Of a stretch of 5,199 nucleotides of DNA, positions 1 through 5,199 are shown one piece after another; within the stretch, counting starts at the first letter, position 1; each line of letters opens with the position of its first letter. This DNA comes from Thermoproteota archaeon. GTDB lineage: Archaea; Thermoproteota; Thermoprotei; Thermoproteales; Thermocladiaceae. Below the pieces are notes generated by a model. The model searched no databases and had not been told where the DNA came from. It saw only the letters and a list, made by a program, of their open reading frames with translations. The stretch is taken from assembly GCA_013153895.1 (NCBI GenBank), contig JAADDN010000128.1, positions 1 through 5,199 of the forward strand, read 5' to 3'. Made by a program: the position numbers and the translations under genes.

Positions 1-905
1 TAGAATTGTAGTTTTCCTACTGAGAATTCGTATGTTAGTTTGAGTGGTTTGTTTGTTGCTAGTTCTATTATTATGTATTCACATATTTGTCTCATCTGTC
101 TTGTGCAGTCTAGTATGTATTCTGTTGAGAATGTTCCTTCGCAGGTTTCTTCTGTCTCTATCTCGTATATTGCTTCATCTGTTCTTGTGTATTCTGCTTC
201 TAGTGCTTTTCCTCCTTCTCCTGTTGCTCTTATTATGAAGCTGTCTGGTTTTATTATGAAGGTTACTGCATCGCTTATCTCGTCTGCTGCTGCTACTATG
301 TCTGTGAATGTGTCTATGTCCATTCTTACTCTTGCTGGATATACTATGTTTGGTTCAGGAATCTCTTCTTCAGCTACTGCAACTATTGGTAGTCCAAATC
401 TTCTATATATTCCTGCTTCTTTACCCTTCTTACTATATATTGTTAAGTAGAATCTTCCAGCTCCTGGTCTTATCATGAACTCTATCTTGTCTCTAGCTTT
501 TATTCTCTTCACGACTTTCTTAAGTATGTCGAATACTACTCCAACCTTAGTTTCGGATGGTACGTGTACTTCCTCTAGGTTTATGCTTGGTATGTCGAGT
601 ATGAGTAGTGATACCTTTGATGGATCTATAGACTTCATTTTTATACCGTCAGGACTGAAGAGAAGGTTAGCTTCGTGTAATAGATTTGCAAGAGCTGTGA
701 AGAGGTACTTCACGTCTTTACCTTTTGGAAACATTACGTAACATGCTTCTTCAGGAACCTCACGTTCTACTGCTGCTTCTGCCTCAGTTGTCTCTGCTTC
801 CTCTGTTATTGATTCTTCTTGGGTAGTTTCTTCTACAGTCTCTTTAGATTCTTCCTCTATCTCTTCCTCAACTTCTTTCTCTTCCTCATCATATATCTTA
901 ACCAT
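1..905 (-). CDS. pcn: DNA polymerase sliding clamp (PCNA), PCNA2-like paralogue, 3' end cut off by the window edge
   Basis: PCNA encircles DNA as a ring and tethers polymerase, ligase and FEN1. Reading the minus strand from ATG 905 gives 301 residues without a stop; the window then ends on the first two bases (TA) of the next codon. From about residue 54 the protein aligns by eye with archaeal PCNA: first strand and helix near 56-80, EANLLFSPDGIKMKSIDPSK at 78-97, the interdomain segment with IPEPNI at 182-187, and a C-terminal NKPLKLTYEFSVGKLQF that should run into the usual LAPR ending. From memory of Sulfolobus paralogues, the SEAN...IDPSR region and the MRR segment (here MRQ, 271-273) point to the PCNA2-type subunit of a heterotrimer. 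Residues 1-53 are an extra tail with 25 Asp/Glu and only four Lys/Arg. ATG 905 is favoured because a TATA-like element sits at the right distance; internal Met58 would cut into the first beta strand. Probably only about 5-10 residues are missing. Confidence 0.9.
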   Translation of the reverse strand, partial: MVKIYDEEEKEVEEEIEEESKETVEETTQEESITEEAETTEAEAAVEREVPEEACYVMFPKGKDVKYLFTALANLLHEANLLFSPDGIKMKSIDPSKVSLLILDIPSINLEEVHVPSETKVGVVFDILKKVVKRIKARDKIEFMIRPGAGRFYLTIYSKKGKEAGIYRRFGLPIVAVAEEEIPEPNIVYPARVRMDIDTFTDIVAAADEISDAVTFIIKPDSFIIRATGEGGKALEAEYTRTDEAIYEIETEETCEGTFSTEYILDCTRQMRQICEYIIIELATNKPLKLTYEFSVGKLQF

Positions 906-932
906 GTTCTCAAGATATTATTGCAGGACTAG

Positions 933-944
933 GATAAAAATAAT
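933..944 (-). promoter_or_regulatory. TATA-like promoter element for the PCNA gene
   Basis: On the minus strand this reads ATTATTTTTATC, an archaeal box-A-like AT block centred about 34 bases upstream of ATG 905. That predicts a leader of under 10 bases. No Shine-Dalgarno sequence precedes the ATG, which fits leaderless or near-leaderless initiation. The match is by eye, with no scored model. Confidence 0.5.
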
Positions 945-983
945 CTCGCTTGATCCAACTTTATAGAATCAGCAATATATTAG

Positions 984-1003
984 CTGTCTCGTGTCATCGA
1001 CAG
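984..1003. promoter_or_regulatory. Candidate operator in the divergent promoter region (CTGTC-N10-GACAG)
   Basis: An inverted repeat with perfect 5-base arms, CTGTC and GACAG, is separated by 10 bases and lies just upstream of the TATA box of the regulator operon. PadR proteins are dimers that bind imperfect palindromes with similarly spaced half-sites, often near their own promoter. Five-base arms can arise by chance, so this is only a candidate for autoregulation. Confidence 0.25.
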
Positions 1004-1007
1004 TAGG

Positions 1008-1015
1008 TTTTTAAA
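1008..1015 (+). promoter_or_regulatory. TATA box of the padR-ABC operon
   Basis: TTTTTAAA is centred about 25 bases upstream of GTG 1037. With normal archaeal TATA-to-start spacing, transcription would begin at or within a few bases of the start codon, giving a leaderless message for the regulator. A short inverted repeat, CCTA-N4-TAGG at 1023-1034, lies between the TATA box and the start. Confidence 0.6.
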
Positions 1016-1036
1016 CTGTTAACCTAAGTATAGGAT

Positions 1037-1531
1037 GTGTCTACAGACATATCTGCAGAGAAGCTTGCAGAGGCCCGGAGACACATAATGAAGAGACTCA
1101 TAAGACTACTCATAATTAAGATATTAAGCAGCAGAGAAGCACATGGATACGCAATAATAAAGGAACTAGAGAAGCTTCTAGGATATAGAGTAAGCAGTGG
1201 AGTAGTATACCCACACTTGAAGAGGTTACTGAGAGAGGGCATAATAGACGCCTTAGAAGTATATAGAGGTAACAAGAAGATAAAGATATATCGACTAACA
1301 GAGAAGGGTAGACAGTATGTTGAGACTCATATGAAAGATATAGAAGAAGCTTATCAAGTAGCTAGAAGATTAAGAAAATTCTTTAACATAGGAGGAAGAG
1401 AACTCGTACAAGTACTAAAGAAATTATTCGAAAACATTGATAAACTATCTGAAGAAGATTTAATGAAAATAAGAGATATATTAAAAGAGACATCTAAAGA
1501 AATTGAGAACATAATTAGAAAGTATGAGTGA
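1037..1531 (+). CDS. PadR-family winged-helix transcriptional regulator
   Basis: The 164-residue protein carries the PadR DNA-binding domain at about residues 18-100. Key pieces are AHGYAIIKELEKLLGYRV (35-52), the recognition region SSGVVYPHLKRLLREGII (53-70), and a wing ending in IYRLTEKGRQYVE (84-96). The remaining C-terminal part (about 97-164) is predicted helical and rich in Lys and Glu, as expected for the dimerisation arm of this family. GTG 1037 is preferred because the TATA box sits 25 bases upstream; in-frame ATG 1088 (Met18) would still keep the winged helix. The stop overlaps the start of the ABC ATPase gene, so this is the first gene of a transporter operon and probably represses it until an exported compound binds. 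The ligand is unknown. The 3' half is very AT-rich (13 G/C in bases 1441-1500). Confidence 0.88.
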   Translation: MSTDISAEKLAEARRHIMKRLIRLLIIKILSSREAHGYAIIKELEKLLGYRVSSGVVYPHLKRLLREGIIDALEVYRGNKKIKIYRLTEKGRQYVETHMKDIEEAYQVARRLRKFFNIGGRELVQVLKKLFENIDKLSEEDLMKIRDILKETSKEIENIIRKYE

Positions 1532-2532
1532 AATCTATGAATGAGTATAGTATAATTGTTAAAGATCTACGTAAGAAGTATGGAGATATAGAGGCTTTAC
1601 GTGGAGTATCGTTCACTGTGAGGAAGGGTGAAATATTTGGATTATTAGGTCCTAATGGTGCTGGTAAGACAACAACAATACATATCTTAACGACGGTGAT
1701 TAAACCTACGTCGGGATATGCTGAAGTTGCTGGTTATGATGTAGTTAAGAGGCCTGACGAGGTCAGGAAGAGGATTGGTGTTGTTTTTCAAGATATAACT
1801 CTCGATCTTAACTTGACAGTGTATGAGAATCTCTGGCTTCATGGTAAGATATATGGTATTCCTAGTAATGAGCTTAAGAGGAGGATTGAGGAGGTTCTAG
1901 ATCTAATAGAATTGAAGGATTGGAAGAACAAGCTTGTAAAGAATCTCTCTGGAGGAATGAAGAGAAGGGTCGAGATAGCTAGAGCGCTGCTCCACAGACC
2001 TGAAGTACTGTTCCTAGATGAGCCAACTCTAGGTCTAGATCCTAACAGTAGGATGAAGATATGGAGTTACATAAAGATGTTGAAGAAAGAATACAATATT
2101 ACGATTCTCCTCACTACACATTACATGGAGGAGGCCGAACAATTATGTGATAGGATAGCTATAATTGATAGGGGAAGAATAGTTGCTGAAGGTAGTCCAG
2201 AAGAGCTTAAGTCTATAATAGGTAGAGAGGTAATATATGTCAAGTTCATAGGTACGCCTCCAATATCAATTTTAAAGACTTTAGAACATGTTAGAGATAT
2301 AAAACTCATAGATAGGAACAGGATCGAGATAACGGTTGACAATGCTCCAAGAGCGTTACCTGAGATAATAGAAGTGTTTTATAAGACTGGTGCTCAGATA
2401 GAGGAGGTAAGCTATAAGAGACCTACATTAAACGACGTCTTCGTGTACTTGACTGGTAGAGAGCTTAGGGAGGAAGAGTCAAACTTTAATGAGCATCTTA
2501 GAATGATTATGAGGAGGAGGTACCTATCATGA
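1528..2532 (+). CDS. ABC transporter ATP-binding protein, DrrA/ABC-2 exporter type
   Basis: This cytoplasmic ATPase subunit powers a membrane exporter. All nucleotide-binding motifs are intact: Walker A GPNGAGKTT (41-49), Q-loop Gln88, signature LSGGM (140-144), Walker B VLFLDEP (160-166), D-loop LGLD (168-171) and switch His198 in LLTTHYMEEAE. Beyond about residue 230 lies the extra C-terminal domain typical of DrrA-like ATPases, ending in RPTLNDVFVYLTGRELRE (298-315). Length (334) is normal for that group. The start used is GTG 1528, which overlaps the regulator's stop as GTGA. ATG 1537 is a real alternative, with GAGTGA 5 bases upstream, and changes only three residues. The gene overlaps the downstream permease gene by 4 bases (ATGA), so translational coupling is likely. 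Drug or lipid export is the family precedent; the substrate here cannot be read from sequence. Confidence 0.93.
   Translation: MKSMNEYSIIVKDLRKKYGDIEALRGVSFTVRKGEIFGLLGPNGAGKTTTIHILTTVIKPTSGYAEVAGYDVVKRPDEVRKRIGVVFQDITLDLNLTVYENLWLHGKIYGIPSNELKRRIEEVLDLIELKDWKNKLVKNLSGGMKRRVEIARALLHRPEVLFLDEPTLGLDPNSRMKIWSYIKMLKKEYNITILLTTHYMEEAEQLCDRIAIIDRGRIVAEGSPEELKSIIGREVIYVKFIGTPPISILKTLEHVRDIKLIDRNRIEITVDNAPRALPEIIEVFYKTGAQIEEVSYKRPTLNDVFVYLTGRELREEESNFNEHLRMIMRRRYLS
2511..2520 (+). promoter_or_regulatory. Strong Shine-Dalgarno sequence for the ABC permease
   Basis: GAGGAGGAGG ends 8 bases before ATG 2529 and lies inside the last codons of the ATPase gene, where it encodes an Arg-rich tail (RRR, 329-331). 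It fits the archaeal anti-Shine-Dalgarno CCUCC core. It fixes the permease start and contrasts with the SD-less first gene of the operon. Confidence 0.75.
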
Positions 2533-3299
2533 GGTGGGTTTCCGTAATCGGAGCAATGGCTTTGAGACAGTTGAAGAGGTTCTTCAGAGCTAAGGCTAGA
2601 GCATTTAGCACAATAATGATGCCATTAATGTGGTTACTACTTTTTGGAGTAGGATTCTCAACAGCTTTTAGAGGTGTAGGATTCAGATATGTGTTAGGTA
2701 CCTCATACATATCATTTCTAGTACCTGGAATAGTATGTATGACAATGTTCGTATCATCATTCATGTCAGGAATATCAGTGATATGGGATAGACAGTTTGG
2801 CTTTCTTAAGGAGGTTATTGTTGCTCCAGCACCAAGAACATTCATAATTATTGGAAGAGTTCTTGGAGATGTAACTACATCACTCATACAGGCAACATTA
2901 ATAATGATTATTGGTGTAGCAATAGCGCACGGTCTAGCAATCTATAACATACCTATAGCATTACTATACTGTCTACTTCTCGGTATGATAGGTGCAGGAC
3001 TTGGTACAATGCTTGCACTATCTATAAATAGTATAGAGGCATTTCAAGCATTAGTAAGCTTCATAATACTACCTCTCAACTTCATAAGTAACATATTCTA
3101 CCCACTAGACCGCATGCCAACCTGGTTTAAGATTCCAGCACTTCTGAACCCTATAACTTATGCGACAGATGCATTAAGAGTCCTGTTAATACATAGGGGA
3201 GTCATAGGTCTAGGAATAGATGCATTAATACTTACAGTACTAGCTAGTATAGTAATCATAATTGCAGCATACATGTTCAGGAGAACAAGTATAGAATGA
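2529..3299 (+). CDS. ABC-2 type transporter permease, DrrB-like
   Basis: This is the membrane half of the exporter, 256 residues with about six hydrophobic segments by eye: 25-44, 60-84, 112-138, 141-163, 171-190 and 231-250. Two family hallmarks are clear: WDRQFGFLKEVIVAPAPR (86-103), the cytoplasmic loop that couples to the ATPase, and NPITYATDALR (207-217) before the last segment. A basic N-terminal stretch (RQLKRFFRAKAR, 13-24) fits the cytosolic side of the first segment. Length is normal for a single-domain ABC-2 permease, so a dimer with two ATPases is expected. ATG 2529 is set by the GGAGG-rich ribosome site just upstream and overlaps the ATPase stop as ATGA. No substrate can be assigned. 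Confidence 0.92.
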   Translation: MRWVSVIGAMALRQLKRFFRAKARAFSTIMMPLMWLLLFGVGFSTAFRGVGFRYVLGTSYISFLVPGIVCMTMFVSSFMSGISVIWDRQFGFLKEVIVAPAPRTFIIIGRVLGDVTTSLIQATLIMIIGVAIAHGLAIYNIPIALLYCLLLGMIGAGLGTMLALSINSIEAFQALVSFIILPLNFISNIFYPLDRMPTWFKIPALLNPITYATDALRVLLIHRGVIGLGIDALILTVLASIVIIIAAYMFRRTSIE

Positions 3300-3330
3300 G
3301 AATAGGGAGAGAAGGAAGAATTGAAAATTG

Positions 3331-3341
3331 TTTAAGTTTTT
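3331..3341 (+). terminator. T-rich stretch, possible terminator of the padR-ABC operon
   Basis: TTTAAGTTTTT starts 31 bases after the permease stop in the 45-base gap between convergent genes. Archaeal termination often needs only a short U-rich tract. There is no stem-loop. On the minus strand, downstream of the small gene's stop, only a four-T run (TTTT, complement of 3325-3328) is visible. Confidence 0.4.
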
Positions 3342-3344
3342 ACC

Positions 3345-3698
3345 TTACTTGAAGAGTGGCTCCTCGTACGCCTTCTTCTTTATCTCCTCAATGTTCTTCC
3401 ATACCTCATCTATCACTGATGGATCTAGCCTCTTTAGTCTCACTACTGCGTCAAATAGTGCGTCCTTGAATGCTTTTGGTAGCTGCTCTATTGTTCCGTG
3501 TGGTGTTGTTCTTGCTACTGGGAACACTTCCTGTATCTTCTTCCACTGCTCAGCTGTGACCTCGACCTCTAGTAGCTTTAGTAGTCCTCCAAATGCCTCC
3601 TTTATGTACTGCTTTAGCTCTGGTGCCTCCTTCTCTATTCTCTCCATTCTCTTCCTATCTAGTGGGAGCTCGATCTTGTATGTCTGGGGGGCGGACAT
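3345..3698 (-). CDS. Small conserved-looking protein of unknown function, co-transcribed with sat
   Basis: The 117-residue soluble protein is predicted mostly helical and rich in Lys and Glu, with no signal peptide, membrane segment, cysteine or recognisable catalytic motif. Notable stretches are LPLDRKRMERIEKEAPELKQ (11-30), a central ARTTPHGTIEQLPKAF segment (62-77) and a charged C-terminal helix ending in PLFK. I do not recognise a domain. ATG 3698 is chosen because AGGTGGG lies 4 bases upstream; GTG 3707, which would add three residues, falls inside that ribosome site. The gene begins 15 bases after the sat stop, with no promoter between them, so it is almost certainly on the sat transcript. 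From memory, Archaeoglobus fulgidus carries a similarly sized unassigned frame (ORF2) between sat and aprBA; homology to it is inference. A role in sulfate activation or in modulating Sat would fit but is untested. Confidence 0.85.
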   Translation of the reverse strand: MSAPQTYKIELPLDRKRMERIEKEAPELKQYIKEAFGGLLKLLEVEVTAEQWKKIQEVFPVARTTPHGTIEQLPKAFKDALFDAVVRLKRLDPSVIDEVWKNIEEIKKKAYEEPLFK

Positions 3699-3702
3699 GG
3701 TT

Positions 3703-3709
3703 CCCACCT
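3703..3709 (-). promoter_or_regulatory. Shine-Dalgarno sequence of the small sat-linked gene
   Basis: Minus-strand AGGTGGG sits 4 bases before ATG 3698, inside the 15-base gap after the sat stop. It decides the start in favour of ATG 3698 over GTG 3707 and shows that the second gene of the operon is translated from its own site. Confidence 0.6.
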
Positions 3710-3713
3710 ACCC

Positions 3714-5099
3714 CTACTTCTTGGGTGAGTACTCCATTGGTTTTAAGTCGAATGGGGGTATCTTTCTAGTGCTCAGGTACGTCTTGTTCACGAATGGTGT
3801 TCCTAGCTTCTCCCACCACTTCATTATTACTTGGAACACTTCTGGTCTCATTATTAGTGGTGGTGGCTCTACACCTTCAATTATTAGGCTTCTTATGAAG
3901 CTTCCACTGAACTTTGACCACTCGCTCTTGTGGTTGCACCAGCATCCTGTGTATACTAGCTCTCCACACTTCCTGCAGTATAGTATCTCTTTCATTAGTA
4001 CTGGCTTTATGAGTACTCCCTTGTATGTCTCATGTGGTGGTTCTGGGAATCCTAGTCCAGGTATGCCCTGCTTCCATAATGTGTGTGCTGCATATGGGTG
4101 ATAGTAGTCTCCTACTGCTGCATGATCTCTACCGAACATGTGGTGTGTGCATCCCATGTTCTGTCTAATTATTGCGTGTAGTACTGCCTCTACTGGATGA
4201 CCATACTTCATGTCCCATAGAGTGAAGGTGACCATGTGGTGTTCTGGTGCTATGTATCCTGCCTTGTTAACCATCTCGTGACCCTCTAGTATTGCCTCGT
4301 CAACGTAGTCTCCAAGCCTCTTTACTCCTATTATAGCGTTGACTAGAACTGCATCACATGGCTCTATGTCTCCATTCAACATTGCGAACTTCATTAGGTG
4401 CTCATGTCCTACGTGTGGGACGTTTCTTGTCTGGTGTGCTATTACTAGTCTCCATCCTCTCTTTATCATTTCCTCTCTAGCCTTCTTTGGTGGTGTCCAT
4501 AGTCTACTATATGGCTCATCGAATACTGGCTCGTTTACTAGAGTTACTTTACCACCTATGTATGTTCCTGTTGTTGATGCATACTGTAACCATCCTGGAT
4601 GCTTCTCATCGAAGTCCATCTGTACGATTCCAGGTGCAGCCTCCTTTGTTCCAAAGGTCTTTGTTGCTAGCTCCTTTGGATCATACTTGAATATCTCATC
4701 TACGTCTAATACTGCGAATGGCTTACCATGAAGGAGGAGCAGGAGCTGATCACCCTCCTTTATTCCAAGCTTCTTTAAGTCCTCCTCAGGTATGTCGAAG
4801 ACTATTGGCATTGGCCATAGCCAGCCGTCTGGTAGTCTCCTCTCTTTTAGAACGCTCTCAACCTCCTCCCTAGTCATGAATCCTTCTAGTGGGCTAAAGA
4901 ATCCATAACATATGCTGACGATCTCGTGACCTACATGTCTAATTGGTAGTCCCGTCTTTGGATCTCTTGTTGGCTGTAGCTCATATGCTGGTAGTCCCTG
5001 TATCATTCTCTCTGCTCTCTCTCTGAACTTGACTACTCGCTCTACGAGCTTGCCGCCATGTGGTGGTATTTTACCAGCTACGTGCTTGTCTCTTGGCAT
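3714..5099 (-). CDS. sat: ATP sulfurylase (sulfate adenylyltransferase), dissimilatory archaeal type
   Basis: Sat catalyses ATP + sulfate <-> adenosine phosphosulfate (APS) + pyrophosphate, the first step of sulfate reduction or, in reverse, the last step of some sulfur oxidation routes. It acts in the cytoplasm. The 461 residues match the homo-oligomeric ATP sulfurylase family over their full length: N-terminal PPHGGKLVERVV (12-23) and CYGFFSPLEGFM (64-75), active-site AHQTRNVPHVGHEHLMK (221-237) with QTRN (223-226) and the HVGH nucleotide motif (229-232), VNAIIGVKRLGDY (253-265), GRDHAAVGDYY (323-333), and FSGSFIR (397-403). Cys375, Cys378, Cys388 and His390 match the probable zinc site of the Archaeoglobus enzyme; Cys386 is extra. 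There is no APS-kinase domain. The overall sequence strongly resembles A. fulgidus Sat as I recall it. ATG 5099 gives the expected N-terminus, with a TATA element 36 bases upstream. It is first in a two-gene operon with the small protein. Coding GC is higher than in the left half of the window. Confidence 0.97.
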   Translation of the reverse strand: MPRDKHVAGKIPPHGGKLVERVVKFRERAERMIQGLPAYELQPTRDPKTGLPIRHVGHEIVSICYGFFSPLEGFMTREEVESVLKERRLPDGWLWPMPIVFDIPEEDLKKLGIKEGDQLLLLLHGKPFAVLDVDEIFKYDPKELATKTFGTKEAAPGIVQMDFDEKHPGWLQYASTTGTYIGGKVTLVNEPVFDEPYSRLWTPPKKAREEMIKRGWRLVIAHQTRNVPHVGHEHLMKFAMLNGDIEPCDAVLVNAIIGVKRLGDYVDEAILEGHEMVNKAGYIAPEHHMVTFTLWDMKYGHPVEAVLHAIIRQNMGCTHHMFGRDHAAVGDYYHPYAAHTLWKQGIPGLGFPEPPHETYKGVLIKPVLMKEILYCRKCGELVYTGCWCNHKSEWSKFSGSFIRSLIIEGVEPPPLIMRPEVFQVIMKWWEKLGTPFVNKTYLSTRKIPPFDLKPMEYSPKK

Positions 5100-5120
5100 A
5101 TTCTCTTGGTATTATCTGTT

Positions 5121-5130
5121 ACAGTACTGT
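5121..5130. promoter_or_regulatory. Perfect 10-bp palindrome beside the sat TATA box, candidate operator
   Basis: ACAGTACTGT is its own reverse complement and directly abuts the TATA element on the start-codon side. A protein bound there would block RNA polymerase or initiation-factor contact, a common archaeal repression geometry. No regulator is identified, and a chance palindrome of this size in 100 bases is not rare. Confidence 0.3.
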
Positions 5131-5140
5131 TTTTAATAAT
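5131..5140 (-). promoter_or_regulatory. sat: TATA box of the sat operon
   Basis: On the minus strand this reads ATTATTAAAA, centred about 36 bases before ATG 5099. Transcription should begin about 10 bases upstream of the start codon. No good Shine-Dalgarno match lies between, as with the other operon-leading genes here. Confidence 0.55.
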
Positions 5141-5199
5141 CAAGGCTAGGTGTACTTTATGCTACCGATAGCAATGACTCTATAGTCCCAACATGTTAG

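Noticed and set aside
732..734. Internal Met58 of the clamp as the true start
   Set aside because: It would remove part of the first beta strand (ACYV before Met58), and no TATA element or SD site fits it. ATG 905 has a well-placed promoter.
40..741. Plus-strand open frames at 40-450 and 475-741, and a Leu-rich one at 44-238
   Set aside because: They are antisense to the PCNA gene, which accounts for every base from 905 to 1. Their Ser/Leu-rich composition is the mirror of its codons.
1024..1275. Minus-strand open frame opposite the PadR gene, and similar ones at 2121-2342 and 2507-2887
   Set aside because: Each lies inside a gene with clear motifs on the plus strand, has no promoter or ribosome site of its own, and shows no family signature.
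3328..4731. Plus-strand open frames at 3328-4101, 4339-4731 and 4487-4690
   Set aside because: They are antisense to sat and its partner, which have full family motifs. The Ser/Tyr/Phe-rich products have no domain and span two genes.
5161..5197. Small inverted repeats GCTA-ccga-TAGC, GACT-ctat-AGTC and AACATGTT upstream of sat
   Set aside because: Four-base arms and an 8-bp palindrome are expected often by chance, and they lie upstream of the promoter at the window edge where context is missing.
1..5199. tRNA, rRNA, CRISPR arrays, insertion sequences or integration sites
   Set aside because: No cloverleaf, direct-repeat array, terminal inverted repeat or transposase motif was seen. Nearly all bases are covered by the six protein genes.

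Overview
The window looks like part of a hyperthermophilic archaeal chromosome, most likely a crenarchaeon (Thermoproteota). The signs are an archaeal sliding clamp resembling the crenarchaeal PCNA2-type subunit, heavy use of AGA/AGG and ATA codons, TATA-box promoters about 25-36 bases upstream of start codons with little or no leader, and an Archaeoglobus-like ATP sulfurylase. The genus cannot be fixed from sequence alone.

Layout, left to right. Bases 1-905 (minus strand) are a 3'-truncated PCNA sliding-clamp gene with an unusual, very acidic N-terminal extension of about 53 residues. It has no stop codon inside the window and is easy to miss. Bases 906-1036 are a divergent promoter region with one TATA-like element for the clamp and one for the rightward operon. 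Bases 1037-3299 (plus strand) are a compact three-gene operon whose reading frames overlap by 4 bases at each junction: a PadR-family winged-helix regulator, a DrrA-type ABC ATPase and a DrrB-type ABC-2 permease. After a short T-rich gap the strand switches. Bases 5099-3345 (minus strand) hold sat (ATP sulfurylase, dissimilatory type) followed 15 bases later by a 117-residue protein of unknown function. The sat promoter lies at about 5131-5140, with a perfect 10-bp palindrome directly next to it.

How the genes work together. The PadR regulator probably controls its own operon, and the ABC pair forms an exporter for an unknown substrate. Sat interconverts ATP + sulfate and APS + pyrophosphate. 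The small protein is translated from its own Shine-Dalgarno sequence on the same transcript, so a role linked to Sat or APS metabolism is plausible but unproven. aprBA does not lie directly downstream, because the convergent ABC operon occupies that space. PCNA belongs to replication and repair and has no evident link to the other genes.

The genes themselves are mostly ordinary. The points worth a second look are the acidic tail on PCNA, the conserved-looking unknown partner of sat, and the operator-like palindrome at the sat promoter.
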